Source of the DNA: Pelagibacteraceae bacterium AG-439-F23 | Lineage (GTDB): Bacteria > Pseudomonadota > Alphaproteobacteria > Pelagibacterales > Pelagibacteraceae | NCBI GenBank assembly: GCA_003212415.1 | Contig: QCPT01000001.1 | Span: forward strand, 1 to 64,000 | Length of the DNA stretch: 64,000 nt | Reading direction: 5' to 3' | Part shown: positions 47,576-60,964 of the stretch, in pieces | How the letters are laid out: each line of letters begins with the position of its first letter | Position numbering within the stretch: the stretch's first letter is position 1 | The notes under the pieces: generated by a model | The model's database searches: none | The model's input: the letters and a program-made list of their open reading frames with translations, nothing else | What the model was told of the DNA's origin: nothing | Made by a program: the position numbers and the translations under genes

Positions 47576-49728
47576 TTTTTCTTTCCTTTTTGCGCTCTAG
47601 TTCCGGGCATTCCCATAGTTGATCTTCCTTTAGGATAGATTTTATTATTTTGACTGTATTTTTTTACTTTTGGATTAAGTGTAATCTCTAATTCAGTACT
47701 TTCAAGTTTTCTAATTTCATCTCTAATTTTAGCGGCTTCTTCAAACTCTAGGTTGCTTGCGGATTCTTTCATCTTTTTATTTAAAGCTTTAAGGTGTTTT
47801 TTAAGATTTCCACCAATATTTTCTGAAGTTCCAACTTTTACATAATCTTTCTCATAAACACTTTCTAAAATATCGCTAATTTCTTTTTTGATTGTAGTGG
47901 CGCTAATTTTATTTTTTTTGTTATATTCTAATTGAATATTTCTTCTTCTATCTGTTTCCTTAATTGCTTTTTTAATACTTTTAGTTTCCTTGTCGGCATA
48001 CAAAATTACTCTACCATCTAAATTTCTTGCAGCTCTTCCAATTGTTTGAACAAGTGAAGTTTCAGATCTTAAAAAACCTTCTTTATCAGCGTCTAATATT
48101 CCAACTAGAGCGCATTCAGGTATATCAAGACCTTCTCTTAATAAGTTAATCCCAACCAAAACATCGAATACACCCAATCTTAAATCTCTCATGATTTCTA
48201 TTCTTTCAAGAGTGTCTATATCAGAGTGTAAATATCTAACTTTAATTCCATTTTCGTGAAGATATTCGGTTAAATCTTCAGCCATTTTTTTTGTTAAAGT
48301 TGTAACCAATACTCTATGGTTTTTTTCTATTGTTTTTCTACACTCATGCATTAAATCATCAACTTGATTTTTTGCAGGTTTTATTTCTACAGGGGGATCA
48401 ATCAATCCAGTTGGACGAATAACTTGATCAATAAATTTTCCTTTTGTTTGTTCTAACTCCCAAGGTCCAGGGGTTGCAGAAACAAAAACAGTTTGAGTTC
48501 TCATTAAATCCCATTCTTCAAATTTTAATGGCCTATTGTCCATACAAGAAGGAAGTCTAAATCCATATTCTGCTAGTGTACTTTTTCTTGATCTATCACC
48601 CTTAAACATTCCATTTAATTGTGGAACTGTCACATGACTTTCGTCAACAAATATTAAAGTATTATCAGGAAAATACTCAAATAGAGTAGGTGGTGGTTCG
48701 CCAGCTTTTCTTCCTGATAAAAATCTAGAATAGTTTTCAATTCCAGCACAAGTTCCGGTCGCTTCAATCATTTCTAAATCAAACTTAGTTCTTTCTTCCA
48801 ATCTTTGAGCTTCTAGTAATTTATTTTCGTTTTTATGTTTTTTTAAAGTTAATTCTAATTCTTTTCTAATTTTTATTACCGCTTGTTCTATCGTTGGTTT
48901 TGGGGTTATGTAATGACTATTTGCATAGACTTTTATTAAGTTTAATTCTCTTACTTGATCACCTGTTAATGGATCAAATTCTTCAATTTTTTCAAGTTTG
49001 TCACCAAACAAACTTAACCTCCAAGCTCTATCCTCTAAATGTGAAGGAAAAATTTCTAAATATTCTCCTCTAGCTCTAAAAGTTCCTCTAAAAAAATTTT
49101 GATCATTTCTTTTATATTGAAGAGCAACTAATGATTTTATTATTTGCTCTCTGTTATAATCATTATTTTTTTTAAGAGTTAAAGTCATCTTGCTATAGGC
49201 CTCAACCGAACCAAGTCCATAAATACAAGATACGCTGGCAACAATTAAAACATCGTCTCTTTCAAGAAGAGATCTTGTTGCAGAGTGTCTCATTCTGTCT
49301 ATTTGTTCGTTAATTGAAGCTTCTTTTTCAATGTATGTGTCTGATCTTGGCACATATGCTTCAGGTGTGTAATAATCATAATAAGACACAAAATATTCAA
49401 CAGCATTATCTGGAAAAAATGTTTTCATCTCTCCATAAAGCTGTGCTGCTAAAGTTTTATTTGGCGCCAAAATTAAAGCTGGCCTATTTGTTTCTTCAAT
49501 AATTTTTGCCATGGTGAAGGTTTTTCCAGATCCAGTGACACCAAGTAAAACCTGATTAAATTCATTTTTGTTTGCACCCTTGACTAATTTTTTAATTGCT
49601 TCAGGCTGATCTCCTGCAGGCTTAAAGTCAGATTTAATTTTAAACTTTTTTCCACCCTCGAGTTTTCCAGCAATTTCTGGATTTTTGCTCTGTATATCTG
49701 TAATTAAATCTTGATAAGTATTTTGCAT
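47557..49728 (-). CDS. uvrB: Excinuclease ABC subunit B
   Basis: [53 protein letters not shown]-terminal UVR motif. Confidence 0.98.
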   Translation of the reverse strand: MQNTYQDLITDIQSKNPEIAGKLEGGKKFKIKSDFKPAGDQPEAIKKLVKGANKNEFNQVLLGVTGSGKTFTMAKIIEETNRPALILAPNKTLAAQLYGEMKTFFPDNAVEYFVSYYDYYTPEAYVPRSDTYIEKEASINEQIDRMRHSATRSLLERDDVLIVASVSCIYGLGSVEAYSKMTLTLKKNNDYNREQIIKSLVALQYKRNDQNFFRGTFRARGEYLEIFPSHLEDRAWRLSLFGDKLEKIEEFDPLTGDQVRELNLIKVYANSHYITPKPTIEQAVIKIRKELELTLKKHKNENKLLEAQRLEERTKFDLEMIEATGTCAGIENYSRFLSGRKAGEPPPTLFEYFPDNTLIFVDESHVTVPQLNGMFKGDRSRKSTLAEYGFRLPSCMDNRPLKFEEWDLMRTQTVFVSATPGPWELEQTKGKFIDQVIRPTGLIDPPVEIKPAKNQVDDLMHECRKTIEKNHRVLVTTLTKKMAEDLTEYLHENGIKVRYLHSDIDTLERIEIMRDLRLGVFDVLVGINLLREGLDIPECALVGILDADKEGFLRSETSLVQTIGRAARNLDGRVILYADKETKSIKKAIKETDRRRNIQLEYNKKNKISATTIKKEISDILESVYEKDYVKVGTSENIGGNLKKHLKALNKKMKESASNLEFEEAAKIRDEIRKLESTELEITLNPKVKKYSQNNKIYPKGRSTMGMPGTRAQKGKKKWKQIK

Positions 49729-49752
49729 ATATTAAACAACGTATTAAAATAA

Positions 49753-50952
<1,200 letters not shown>

Positions 50953-50955
50953 ATT

Positions 50956-51615
50956 ATGAAAACAGCATTATTGTTTGGTTCATCGGGGCTAGTTGGAGGC
51001 CACCTTCTTAGACAATTAATTGAAAATAGTGAATATTCAAAAATAAAGATATTTGTTCGTTTAGAACCTGAAATTAATGATCCAAAATTAGAAATTATTA
51101 AAACTAATTTTAATAATTTAGAACATCATAGAGAAGATATTAAAGGTGATGACTGTTTTTTTTGTATTGGCACAACAAAGCAAAACTCCCCTAATAAAGA
51201 TGAGTATAGAAGAATTGAATTGGATATGCCCAAACAAATTGCTCAAATTGCAAAATCAAATTCAGTGAACTCGTTTGTTTTTGTCTCTTCTGGATTTGCA
51301 GATCCTAAAAGTTCAGGAGATTATTTAAGATACAAAGGTGAAGTTGAGGAAGAACTAAAAAAACTAAATTTTTTAAAACTTGGAATAATGAGACCATCCT
51401 TTTTATTAGGCAATAGAAAAGAAAAAAGAGTTGGTGAAAAAATAGGTATATTTTTATTTAAATTACTTTCACCTTTATTTGTAGGACCTTTAAAGAAAAT
51501 GAAACCAATTCACTCCAAAAAAGTTGCAATAGCCATGATAAATGTGACTCAAAGAGATTATGAACAAACTATTTTTGAGTCTAATGAAATTGTTGAGGCC
51601 AGTTTTTCCATATAA
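50956..51615 (+). CDS. NAD(P)-binding oxidoreductase, HTATIP2-like
   Basis: LLFGSSGLVGGHLLRQLIE; FCIGTTKQNSPNKDEYRRIELD; FVFVSSGFADPKS. Confidence 0.85.
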   Translation: MKTALLFGSSGLVGGHLLRQLIENSEYSKIKIFVRLEPEINDPKLEIIKTNFNNLEHHREDIKGDDCFFCIGTTKQNSPNKDEYRRIELDMPKQIAQIAKSNSVNSFVFVSSGFADPKSSGDYLRYKGEVEEELKKLNFLKLGIMRPSFLLGNRKEKRVGEKIGIFLFKLLSPLFVGPLKKMKPIHSKKVAIAMINVTQRDYEQTIFESNEIVEASFSI

Positions 51616-51617
51616 AT

Positions 51618-52562
51618 TTAAGAAGATAAATATTTTTCAGCTTCTAGGGCAGCCATACATCCCATTCCCGCAGCAGTTACTGCCTGTCTAAAAATTTTAT
51701 CTTTCACATCTCCTGCAGCGAAAACTCCAGGTATATTAGTTTCTGTAGAGTCTGATTTTGTTTTTAAATAACCTTCTTTGTCCATATCTAATTGATCTTT
51801 AAAAAGTTCAGTTGCTGGGTCATGTCCAATTGCTATAAAAAGACCATCTATTTTTAATTCTTTAATATCGTTAGTTTTTACATTTTTAATTTTTAGACCT
51901 TTTACATTCTTAGGTTCTTCATCGCCAATTACTTCTTCAACAACGCTATCCCAAATAATTTCAATTTTTTTATTTTCCATTAATTTTTTTTGAAGTAGTT
52001 TTTCCGCTCTTAATTCATCTCTTCTGTGAATCAATTGTACTTTCGATGCAAATTTTGTAAGAAACATTGCCTCTTCAACTGCAGCATTTCCTCCACCCAC
52101 AACTGCTACTGTTTTTTCTTTAAAGAAAAATCCATCACATGTTGCACATGCGGATACTCCAAATCCTCTAAATTTTTGTTCAGAATCAATATTTAACCAT
52201 CTTGCTTGAGCTCCAGTTGAAATAATAATTGAGTCCGCAGTATATTTCTGGCCACCATCCCCAACTGCCTCAAATGGTTTTGATTTTAAATTTACAGAGG
52301 CGATATGATCTTCAATCATTTCAGTTCCAACTGCCTCAGCTTGTTCTTTCATTTGTTCCATTAACCAAGGTCCTTGAATTACTTCTGCAAAACCTGGATA
52401 ATTTTCAACATCAGTAGTTGTTGTTAATTGACCACCCGGCTCCATGCCATGTACTAAAATAGGTTTTAGCATTGCCCTTGCAGCATAAACAGCAGCTGTG
52501 TATCCAGCGGGACCGGATCCAATTATTAACACTTTTGTGTGTTTAGTTGGATTTTGACTCAT
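51618..52562 (-). CDS. trxB: Thioredoxin-disulfide reductase
   Basis: VLIIGSGPAGYTAAVYAARAML, GVSACATCDGFFF, AAGDVKDKIFRQAVTAAGMGCMAA. Confidence 0.97.
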   Translation of the reverse strand: MSQNPTKHTKVLIIGSGPAGYTAAVYAARAMLKPILVHGMEPGGQLTTTTDVENYPGFAEVIQGPWLMEQMKEQAEAVGTEMIEDHIASVNLKSKPFEAVGDGGQKYTADSIIISTGAQARWLNIDSEQKFRGFGVSACATCDGFFFKEKTVAVVGGGNAAVEEAMFLTKFASKVQLIHRRDELRAEKLLQKKLMENKKIEIIWDSVVEEVIGDEEPKNVKGLKIKNVKTNDIKELKIDGLFIAIGHDPATELFKDQLDMDKEGYLKTKSDSTETNIPGVFAAGDVKDKIFRQAVTAAGMGCMAALEAEKYLSS

Positions 52563-52583
52563 ATCAAAGCTATATAATGATTA

Positions 52584-53522
52584 ATGACTAAATTAAAAGG
52601 TCTTTTATTAACTGAAGGAATGCATGGCATGATAAGCCAAGTAGAAGGTTTGGCCAAAGCATTAGATATTGATTTTACTCACCATAAAGTTGAACTAAAT
52701 AGTTTTTGGAAATTAATACCACCTAAATTTACACCAGTTTCAAATATTACTTTCAATTCAATCGGTTCAAAAGATTTTGATATTATAATTTCCTGTGGAA
52801 GAAAAAGCGTAATTCCATCAATCTGTCTTAAAAAAAATTCTAAAAAAAAAGTTTACAATATTCATATTCAAGATCCCAAAGTATCTTTAAAAAATTTTGA
52901 TTTTATTGTAGCCCCGGAACACGATGGACTAGCTGGCGAGAATGTAATTTTATCAAAAGGATCAATTCATTACTTAACTAATGAAGAAATAGTTAATAAT
53001 CATGAATATTTGACTGAAAGATTGAATAAAGAAAAGGAATATTTAGCACTCATTCTTGGAGGTCCTAATAAATACTATGATTATAGTGATCAAAATTTAA
53101 AAATTGTTTTCGATAAAGTTAAAAGCATAGTGGAAAAAAATAACTTACAAGCAGTAATTGTTCCTTCAATAAGAACACCCAAAAAAACAATTGATCTTTC
53201 GTATAATTACTTCGGACAAGATCATTTAGTTATTAAACATATAGATAAAAAAGCTTATTTATGTAGTTTGTCATTAGCTAAATATATTGTTATTACATGC
53301 GATTCTACATCTATGATTTCAGAAGCGACATTAACCGGGAAACCTATTTATATTGCTGAAATTCCAGCAAAGATAAATGATTATAGATTTAGAAGATTTA
53401 GGGATTTGTTTAGTAAATTAAATATAGTTAAAAATTTAGATGAAAAAGTTGAAATTTGGAATTATGAAACTCTAGATGAAACAAATAGAATAGCAAAGGA
53501 AATCAAAAGAAAAATATCTTAA
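52584..53522 (+). CDS. Mitochondrial fission ELM1-like family protein
   Basis: GMISQVEGLAKALDIDF, IISCGRKSVIPSI, VYNIHIQDPKVSLKNFDFIVAPEHDGL, ITCDSTSMISEA. Confidence 0.88.
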   Translation: MTKLKGLLLTEGMHGMISQVEGLAKALDIDFTHHKVELNSFWKLIPPKFTPVSNITFNSIGSKDFDIIISCGRKSVIPSICLKKNSKKKVYNIHIQDPKVSLKNFDFIVAPEHDGLAGENVILSKGSIHYLTNEEIVNNHEYLTERLNKEKEYLALILGGPNKYYDYSDQNLKIVFDKVKSIVEKNNLQAVIVPSIRTPKKTIDLSYNYFGQDHLVIKHIDKKAYLCSLSLAKYIVITCDSTSMISEATLTGKPIYIAEIPAKINDYRFRRFRDLFSKLNIVKNLDEKVEIWNYETLDETNRIAKEIKRKIS

Positions 53523-54184
53523 TGTCATTTTTAAATTCAGTTCTCAATCAATCAAAAAAATATGAAGAACCATTTCCGCATTGGGAATTAAATCAGCCTT
53601 TGACAGAAGAACAAGTTAAAGAAATAGTTAGTGCTGATATTGCAAATCCAACTGAACATAATCTTAATTATGATGGCACGAGAGCAATTGATGGAGGAGG
53701 GCCAGAATTTAGAAAAGGTATTGCTGACGGAGGAAAAGCTTTAAAGTTTAGATGTTTTATTACTAAACATAATTCTAACGAATTTCCCAATTTAACAAGT
53801 TTAATAAAAGAACTTCAAAACAAACAAACTTGTGAAAAAATTTCAAATCTTATAGGAAAAGATTTATCCAATGCATATGTAAGAATTGAAGTTATATGTG
53901 ATAGGAGGGGTTTTTGGCTTAAACCTCATTGTGATATTAAAGAAAAACTTATGTCATGCTTGCTTTTTGTTAATAAGCATAACGAGAGCGAAGAACTTGG
54001 AACCGACTTTTATGATAGCAATTTAAAGCGAATAAAAACAATGCCATATAGAGATAATTATGGATATTTTTTTTCTAGTGGACCAAATACTTGGCATGGA
54101 ATGGAAAAAAAAGACATAGTTAAAGAGAGAAGATGTCTACAGGTTAATTATGTTGATTTTAAAACAGATTGGAAAGTAGACTAA
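53522..54184 (+). CDS. 2OG-Fe(II) oxygenase-like protein
   Basis: [19 protein letters not shown] (HxD), [22 protein letters not shown] (distal His/Arg). Confidence 0.7.
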   Translation: MSFLNSVLNQSKKYEEPFPHWELNQPLTEEQVKEIVSADIANPTEHNLNYDGTRAIDGGGPEFRKGIADGGKALKFRCFITKHNSNEFPNLTSLIKELQNKQTCEKISNLIGKDLSNAYVRIEVICDRRGFWLKPHCDIKEKLMSCLLFVNKHNESEELGTDFYDSNLKRIKTMPYRDNYGYFFSSGPNTWHGMEKKDIVKERRCLQVNYVDFKTDWKVD

Positions 54185-57100
54185 TTTTCCTGAAGAGGTT
54201 TTACTTTCAGTTTTTTATTTTTTAATGATTGAATTGCTTCTAAGCACGCATACGCGGTTGACATATTAGTACAATATGGAACTTTATTAATTAATGTAGC
54301 TCTTCTCAAAGCTCTTGCATCGCTAAGACGATGCTTTCTTTTTCCACCACCAGTATTAATTACTAAGGCTATTTTTTTTGAATTTAAAACATCTACTATG
54401 TGAGGATTTCCTCCACTTACTTTATTTATTTTTTTACATTTAATTCCTTTATTTCTAATTGCATTGGTTGTGCCATTGGTGCCACAAAGATTGAAGTTTA
54501 ATTTTAATAATTTTTTAGCAAGATCAATTATTTCATCTTTATGTGAATCTTTAACAGATAAAAAAGCCAGGCCTTTAGTCGGTAAAGAGTTTGCTGCAGC
54601 TATTTGACTTTTGGCATATGCCATTCCAAAATCATAATCAAATCCCATTACCTCTCCTGTTGATTTCATTTCTGGTCCAAGAAGAACATCACTATCTGGA
54701 AATTTATTAAATGGGAAAACAGCTTCTTTTACGGCAAATTTTTTGTTAGTTTGATATTTTAATTTATATTTAGAAAGTTTTTCGCCTGCCATAATTCTCG
54801 ATGCAATTTTAGCCAATGGAACTCCATTAGCTTTTGAAACAAAAGGAACGGTTCTGCTAGCTCTTGGGTTTACTTCAATCACAAATATTTCATCCTTTTT
54901 AATTGCAAATTGGATGTTTAAAAAACCTTTAACTTTTAAAGCTAAAGCTAGTTTTCTAGTTTGTATTTTTAGTTCTCGTAAAAGATTTTCTTTAATTGAT
55001 ATTGGCGGCAAACAACAAGCAGAGTCTCCAGAATGAATACCTGCTTCCTCAATGTGTTGCATAATTCCAGCTACGTAAACATCTTTGCCATCTGAAATAG
55101 CGTCAACATCAACTTCCATTGCATTGTTAATAAATTTATCAATTAAAATTGGATTTTCTTCTGAAGCTTTAAACGCCTCATTAATGAATTCTTTTAACTG
55201 GTTTTTTTCATGAACTATTTCCATCGCTCTTCCGCCAAGTACGTAAGATGGCCTTATAACTAAAGGCAAACCAATTTTATTAGATATTTTTATTGCTTGA
55301 TTATAAGTATATGCAATTCCACTTTTAGCTTGTTTTAAATTTAATTCTATCAGCAAGTTTCTAAATCTGTCTCTATCCTCAGCCAAATCAATAGATGTAT
55401 ATTGCGTTCCTAATATCGGTAATGAATTTTCATACAAAAATTTTGCTAGTTTAATAGGTGTTTGACCTCCAAATTGAGCGATAATTCCCAATAAATTTCC
55501 ATTAGATTTTTCTTTTAAAATTATATTGTGAACATATTCTTCAATTAGTGGCTCAAAATATAGCCTATCACTCGTGTCATAATCAGTTGAAACTGTTTCT
55601 GGGTTGCAATTGATCATTATTGTTTCAAAACCATCTTCTTTCAATGCAAAACTTGCCTGACAGCAACAATAATCAAACTCTATACCTTGGCCTATTCGAT
55701 TTGGGCCGCCTCCAAGAATAATTATCTTTTTCTTGTTAGTGGGATTTGCCTCGCATTCAGTATTTAATGAAAAATTTCTTTGGTAAGTAGAATACATATA
55801 TGGAGTAAAAGATTTAAATTCAGCTGCACAAGTATCTACTTTTTTAAATACAGGATAAACTTTTAAAGCAGTTCTTTTTGATCTTACTATTTTTTCTTTT
55901 ACTCTTGTTAGTTTTGAAAGTTTTTTATCTGAAAATCCTATTGATTTAATTCTGTTAAACTCATTATAATTTTTAGGTAGGCCTTTTTTTATTATATTAT
56001 TTTCTTCATCAACTATTTCCTTAATTTGATTTAAAAACCAAGGGTCGACTTTTGATAAATTATGAACTTTTTGAATAGATATTTTTTTTCTAAAAGCTTC
56101 TGCTATTAGAAGTATTTTATTTGGAATGCTAAGCTTTAATTTTTTAATTATTTCTTTTTTTGAAAAATTAAAAATATTATCTAATCCAGATAAGCCAATC
56201 TCGAGTGAAACAAGGGCTTTTTGTAAAGATTCTTTAAAATTTCTTCCAATCGCCATAGCTTCACCAACTGATCTCATTGATGTTCCAAGGATTGCTTCAG
56301 TGTCAGAGAATTTTTCAAATGTAAATCTTGGTATTTTTGTAACCACATAATCAATAGTTGGCTCAAAAGAAGCTGGAGTTGTCTTGGTAATTTCATTTTT
56401 TAATTCATCCAAAGTGTATCCAACAGCTAATTTTGCAGCTACTTTTGCAATTGGAAAGCCAGTAGCCTTTGATGCTAAAGCAGAAGATCTTGAAACTCTT
56501 GGGTTCATTTCAATAATTACCATTCTTCCATTTTTAGGATTTATGGCAAACTGTACATTAGAGCCTCCAGTTTCTACTCCAATTTTTCTTAAACAAGCAA
56601 TGGATGCATTTCTCATAACTTGATATTCTTTATCAGTTAAAGTTAAGGCAGGAGCTATTGTAATAGAATCTCCTGTATGAATTCCCATAGGATCTATGTT
56701 TTCTATTGAACAAATAATTATACAATTATCTTTTCGATCTCTCACTACTTCCATTTCAAATTCTTTCCAACCTTCTAAACACTCTTCAATTAAAACCTGA
56801 TTTTTTGGAGACTCGTGGATTCCCTGTTTTACTATTTTAAAAAATTCTTTTTTAGTTTTAGCAATACCGCCACCTAAACCTCCCAAGGTAAATGAAGGTC
56901 TGATGATTGCGGGTAATCCAATTTTTTTTAAACATTTTTCTGCATGCTTAAAGCTATTTAATATTTCAGATTTAGGTAAATCAATTCCAATATCAGACAT
57001 ATTTTTTCTAAATTTTTTTCTGTCTTCAGCATTTTCAATCGCTTTTGATTTAGCCCCAATTAATTCAATTTTGTATTTTTTAAGAAGACCAACTTCTTCT

Positions 57101-57405
57101 GCTTTAATTGCTAAATTTAAAGCAGTTTGACCGCCCATTGTAGGAAGAATTGCATCTGGTTTTTCTTTTTTAATTACTTCTTCAAGAACTTCTAACGTGA
57201 TTGGCTCTATATATGTTTTGTCAGCAACTTCAGGATCAGTCATAATTGTTGCAGGATTTGAATTGATTAAAATTACTTTATATCCTTCATCTTTAAGAGC
57301 TTTGCATGCTTGTGTTCCAGAATAATCAAATTCACATGCTTGGCCGATAATAATTGGCCCAGCACCAATGACTAAAATTTTTTTAATATCTTTTCTTTTT
57401 GGCAT
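54181..57405 (-). CDS. carB: Carbamoyl-phosphate synthase large subunit
   Basis: Duplicated ATP-grasp: [24 protein letters not shown] and [24 protein letters not shown]. Confidence 0.99.
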   Translation of the reverse strand: MPKRKDIKKILVIGAGPIIIGQACEFDYSGTQACKALKDEGYKVILINSNPATIMTDPEVADKTYIEPITLEVLEEVIKKEKPDAILPTMGGQTALNLAIKAEEVGLLKKYKIELIGAKSKAIENAEDRKKFRKNMSDIGIDLPKSEILNSFKHAEKCLKKIGLPAIIRPSFTLGGLGGGIAKTKKEFFKIVKQGIHESPKNQVLIEECLEGWKEFEMEVVRDRKDNCIIICSIENIDPMGIHTGDSITIAPALTLTDKEYQVMRNASIACLRKIGVETGGSNVQFAINPKNGRMVIIEMNPRVSRSSALASKATGFPIAKVAAKLAVGYTLDELKNEITKTTPASFEPTIDYVVTKIPRFTFEKFSDTEAILGTSMRSVGEAMAIGRNFKESLQKALVSLEIGLSGLDNIFNFSKKEIIKKLKLSIPNKILLIAEAFRKKISIQKVHNLSKVDPWFLNQIKEIVDEENNIIKKGLPKNYNEFNRIKSIGFSDKKLSKLTRVKEKIVRSKRTALKVYPVFKKVDTCAAEFKSFTPYMYSTYQRNFSLNTECEANPTNKKKIIILGGGPNRIGQGIEFDYCCCQASFALKEDGFETIMINCNPETVSTDYDTSDRLYFEPLIEEYVHNIILKEKSNGNLLGIIAQFGGQTPIKLAKFLYENSLPILGTQYTSIDLAEDRDRFRNLLIELNLKQAKSGIAYTYNQAIKISNKIGLPLVIRPSYVLGGRAMEIVHEKNQLKEFINEAFKASEENPILIDKFINNAMEVDVDAISDGKDVYVAGIMQHIEEAGIHSGDSACCLPPISIKENLLRELKIQTRKLALALKVKGFLNIQFAIKKDEIFVIEVNPRASRTVPFVSKANGVPLAKIASRIMAGEKLSKYKLKYQTNKKFAVKEAVFPFNKFPDSDVLLGPEMKSTGEVMGFDYDFGMAYAKSQIAAANSLPTKGLAFLSVKDSHKDEIIDLAKKLLKLNFNLCGTNGTTNAIRNKGIKCKKINKVSGGNPHIVDVLNSKKIALVINTGGGKRKHRLSDARALRRATLINKVPYCTNMSTAYACLEAIQSLKNKKLKVKPLQEN

Positions 57406-58576
57406 ATTTTTTTACATCTTTAATAAAATCGTTAAATAAATAATGACTATCTTGTGGTCCAGGATTTGATTCAGGATGATATTGTACTGAGAACACTGGT
57501 TTATTCTTTAATTTAATTCCTTCAATGCAGTTATCAAAAAGTGATTTATGAGTTATCAGGATATTTTTTTTTAAACTTTCTTTAATAATTTCAAAACCAT
57601 GATTTTGACTTGTTATTTCAACTTTTTTATTAATTAAATTTTTTACCGGGTGATTGGCACCTCTATGCCCAAGCTTCATTTTTTTTGTTTTTGCATTTAA
57701 AGCTAAAGCAAGAATTTGATGACCTAAACAAATTCCAAAAACAGGTAAATTAGAACTAATTAATTTTTGAACAATTGGAATTGCATAAGTTCCTGTTGCT
57801 GCTGGATCACCAGGTCCATTTGATAAAAAAATCCCATTTGGTTTTAATTTTAATATTTCTTCCGCAGTTTTTTTGCATGAAACTACTTTTACTTCACAAT
57901 TATAATTTGAAAAATATCTTAAAATATTTTTTTTTATTCCATAATCTATTGCTACAATTCTTATTGATTTCTTTTTATTTTTTTTAAAACCCTTGCCTTT
58001 TTCCCAGGTTTTTAATCCTTTCCAGGTATATGTTTTTTTAGTTGTTACTTCTTGCGCTAAGTCTAAACCATTTAATCCAGACCATTTAGTAGAGATATTA
58101 ATTAATTTTTTAATATTAAAATTGCCATTTTTATTGTTTGATATTGTGCCTTTTGGCGCTCCTTTGTCTCTTATAAAGTTTGTTAAACTTCTTGTATCAA
58201 GTCCAGTTATTCCAACTATTTTATTTTTTTTTAACCATTCGTCTAAATTTTTAAGAGATCTATAATTTGATGGGTTAGTTATTTCAGAATTGAAAATAAC
58301 TCCTCTGGTCCATATTTTGTCTGATTCTAAGTCTTCATTATTTGTTCCTACATTGCCAATATGTGGAAAAGTAAAATTTATTATCTGACCAGCATAAGAC
58401 GGATCAGATATAATTTCTTGGTATCCTGTTAAAGAAGTATTGAAACAAATTTCACCAGTTGCATTACCTTCGTAACCTAAGCCAATTCCTTTAAGTATTG
58501 ATTTGTTTTCAAGAACTAAAATAGCTGGAGAAAATTGAGGTTTAATTGAATTCTTTTTTTTTCGTTTTGTGGTCAA
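57383..58576 (-). CDS. carA: Carbamoyl-phosphate synthase small subunit
   Basis: [58 protein letters not shown]. Confidence 0.98.
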   Translation of the reverse strand: MTTKRKKKNSIKPQFSPAILVLENKSILKGIGLGYEGNATGEICFNTSLTGYQEIISDPSYAGQIINFTFPHIGNVGTNNEDLESDKIWTRGVIFNSEITNPSNYRSLKNLDEWLKKNKIVGITGLDTRSLTNFIRDKGAPKGTISNNKNGNFNIKKLINISTKWSGLNGLDLAQEVTTKKTYTWKGLKTWEKGKGFKKNKKKSIRIVAIDYGIKKNILRYFSNYNCEVKVVSCKKTAEEILKLKPNGIFLSNGPGDPAATGTYAIPIVQKLISSNLPVFGICLGHQILALALNAKTKKMKLGHRGANHPVKNLINKKVEITSQNHGFEIIKESLKKNILITHKSLFDNCIEGIKLKNKPVFSVQYHPESNPGPQDSHYLFNDFIKDVKKYAKKKRY

Positions 58577-58580
58577 TTAC

Positions 58581-58592
58581 AACTCATGAGTT
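58581..58592. promoter_or_regulatory. Perfect 12-bp palindrome AACTCATGAGTT upstream of carA
   Basis: Direct reading; 4 bp from the carA start codon. Confidence 0.4.
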
Positions 58593-58695
58593 AAAGGTTA
58601 ATACAATAAAACCTAAATTTCCGCAACACATCTAATATAAATAAAAAAAAAATTTTTTCTTTTGAACAAAATTGTCTATACAGTAAATTAAAAAA

Positions 58696-59157
58696 ATGAG
58701 TTTAAGAGAAAAAATCGAAACTGACTATAAAAACGCATTAAAATCAAAAGATAAAAATAAAATATCAACTTATAGGTTAATATTATCAGGCATCAAAGAC
58801 CTTGATATTAACAATCGATCTGGACCCGATAAAAAAGAAACAGATGAAAACGATATTAAAAAATTGCTTAAAAAGATGATTAAACAAAGATCCGAATCGA
58901 TTGATGTTTATAAAAAAAGCAATCGAAATGATTTATTAGAAATAGAACGGGGCGAGGTTAATGTTCTTTCAGAATATCTTCCCAAGCAACTTGGAGAAGA
59001 AGAAACAAGAAAACTTTGCTCAGAAATAATTGAGAGAACAGGAGCTTCATCAATTAAAGATATGGGAAAGGTTATGGGAGAATTAAAAAAAAATCATTCT
59101 GATGACATAGACTTTTCAAAAGCAGGCTCAATTTTAAAGGAAATATTAAATAAGTAA
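58696..59157 (+). CDS. yqeY: GatB/YqeY domain protein
   Basis: LREKIETDYKNALKSKDKNKISTYRLILSGIKD, LSEYLPKQLGEEE, MGKVMGELK. Confidence 0.95.
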   Translation: MSLREKIETDYKNALKSKDKNKISTYRLILSGIKDLDINNRSGPDKKETDENDIKKLLKKMIKQRSESIDVYKKSNRNDLLEIERGEVNVLSEYLPKQLGEEETRKLCSEIIERTGASSIKDMGKVMGELKKNHSDDIDFSKAGSILKEILNK

Positions 59158-60932
59158 TGAAATACCCAAAAGAGTATTTGGATGAAATTAAGACAAGGTT
59201 AAAAGTATCAACTGTTGTTTCAAAAACTGTAAGTTTAAAAAAAAGAGGTAAAGAATTTGTAGGACTTTCTCCTTTTAAAAACGAAAAAACTCCATCTTTT
59301 ACTGTTAATGATGAAAAAGAATTTTATCATTGTTTTAGCACCGCAGAACATGGAAATATTTTTGACTTTTTAATGAAAACACAAAATTTAAAATTTGGTG
59401 AAGCAGTTAAAGCTTTAGCTAATTTAGCTGGAATGAGGCCTTATACTTTTTCAAAACAAGATGAAGAAAGAGAAAAAAATTGGACAGAATATAAATCTAT
59501 TTATTCAAAATATGTTGAAAAGTATCATAGCGAGTTATTTAAAAACCCACTCGCAGAACCTGCCAAAAAATATCTTAAACAAAGAAATCTAACAAGTATA
59601 GAAGTTAAAAAATTTAAAATTGGATTTGTAGGCAATGAGACAACTTTTTATGATGAATTAATAAAAGAATTTAACGAGAAAAAATTGACAGATAGTGGCT
59701 TATTTTATTTTGATGAAAGAAATAAAAAATATGTTGAAAGATTTAGAAATAGAATAATTTTTCCAATAAATAATATTTCAGGAAATCCAATAGGTATTGG
59801 TGGTAGGATTTTAGAAGAAAATAATAAGTTGGCAAAATATATAAATTCACCAGAAACAGAATTTTTTAAAAAAGGTTCAAATCTTTTTAATTTAGACAAT
59901 GCAAGAAAATTATCTAATAAAGTTGAGGATATATATTTAGTAGAAGGTTATATGGATGTAATTGGTTTAAATAAAAATGGCATTGAAAATGCAGTTGCAA
60001 ATCTAGGAACATCATTAACTAATCGGCAAATTTTAATATTGAATCAATTTTTTGAAAATATAATTATTTGTTTTGATGGAGATGAAAGTGGTTATAAAGC
60101 AGCCTTAAGAGCGGCAGAAAATTCAATTATAGAATTAAAGCCGGAGAAAAAAATATCTTTTTTATTTTTGCCTGATAAGCATGATCCAGATAGTTTTGCA
60201 AATAAGCATGGTAAGGAATATTTTATGGAATTTTCAAAGAATAATTCTATTTCAATACATAAATTTATTTTTGAACATTATTCAAAAAAATTAGATGATA
60301 GCCCTTCTTCAAGAGCAGTATTTGAAAAGAAATTAAGGTTAATCTCAACTACAATTAAAGATGAGTATATTAAAAAATATGTTCTAGAGTTTTTTCTAGA
60401 TAAAATTTCAGAATTAACTCCAAATATTAACAGAAAAAATAAAAGTTTTATTACAAAACAAACAAAATCTTTAAAGAAAACTCAAAATTATTACAATGAA
60501 ACCAAATCTTTAAAACCAATAGAAATTAAAGAATTTTCATTATTATATATAATATTAAAAAAACCAGATCTTCTAAGAGAAAATTATTATCTTATTGAAG
60601 ATGTAAAATTATTTACTAATGAAAATAGAATAATTTTTGAACAAATTTTAAAGGAAACTAATAATTTAGAAAAAACTGATTTTGAAAATATAAATATTGA
60701 TCAAAATTTGATTGATAGAATTTTAAAATATGCATCAATAAAACATATTTTAGAAAAAAATTATAATGATGATGATAAAATCCTGGAAATATTAAATGAA
60801 GTTTTGAGAGACATAAAGAATTATGAGCTTGAATTTAGGATTGCTGAATTAGAATCAAAATTTTCTAAAGATTTGAGCGAAGCAACTTTTAATGAACTAA
60901 AAGAGCTAAAAAAACAGCAAAAAATCAATTAA
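59157..60932 (+). CDS. dnaG: DNA primase
   Basis: RGKEFVGLSPFKNEKTPSFTVNDEKEFYHCFSTAEHGNIFDFLM, YLVEGYMDVIGL, CFDGDESGYKAALRA. Confidence 0.96.
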   Translation: MKYPKEYLDEIKTRLKVSTVVSKTVSLKKRGKEFVGLSPFKNEKTPSFTVNDEKEFYHCFSTAEHGNIFDFLMKTQNLKFGEAVKALANLAGMRPYTFSKQDEEREKNWTEYKSIYSKYVEKYHSELFKNPLAEPAKKYLKQRNLTSIEVKKFKIGFVGNETTFYDELIKEFNEKKLTDSGLFYFDERNKKYVERFRNRIIFPINNISGNPIGIGGRILEENNKLAKYINSPETEFFKKGSNLFNLDNARKLSNKVEDIYLVEGYMDVIGLNKNGIENAVANLGTSLTNRQILILNQFFENIIICFDGDESGYKAALRAAENSIIELKPEKKISFLFLPDKHDPDSFANKHGKEYFMEFSKNNSISIHKFIFEHYSKKLDDSPSSRAVFEKKLRLISTTIKDEYIKKYVLEFFLDKISELTPNINRKNKSFITKQTKSLKKTQNYYNETKSLKPIEIKEFSLLYIILKKPDLLRENYYLIEDVKLFTNENRIIFEQILKETNNLEKTDFENINIDQNLIDRILKYASIKHILEKNYNDDDKILEILNEVLRDIKNYELEFRIAELESKFSKDLSEATFNELKELKKQQKIN

Positions 60933-60964
60933 AAATTAAAAAAATCACATAGATTTTTTTAAAA

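Noticed and set aside
56126-57130. Plus-strand ORFs antisense to carB
   Set aside because: No independent coding evidence; carB is unambiguous on the minus strand.
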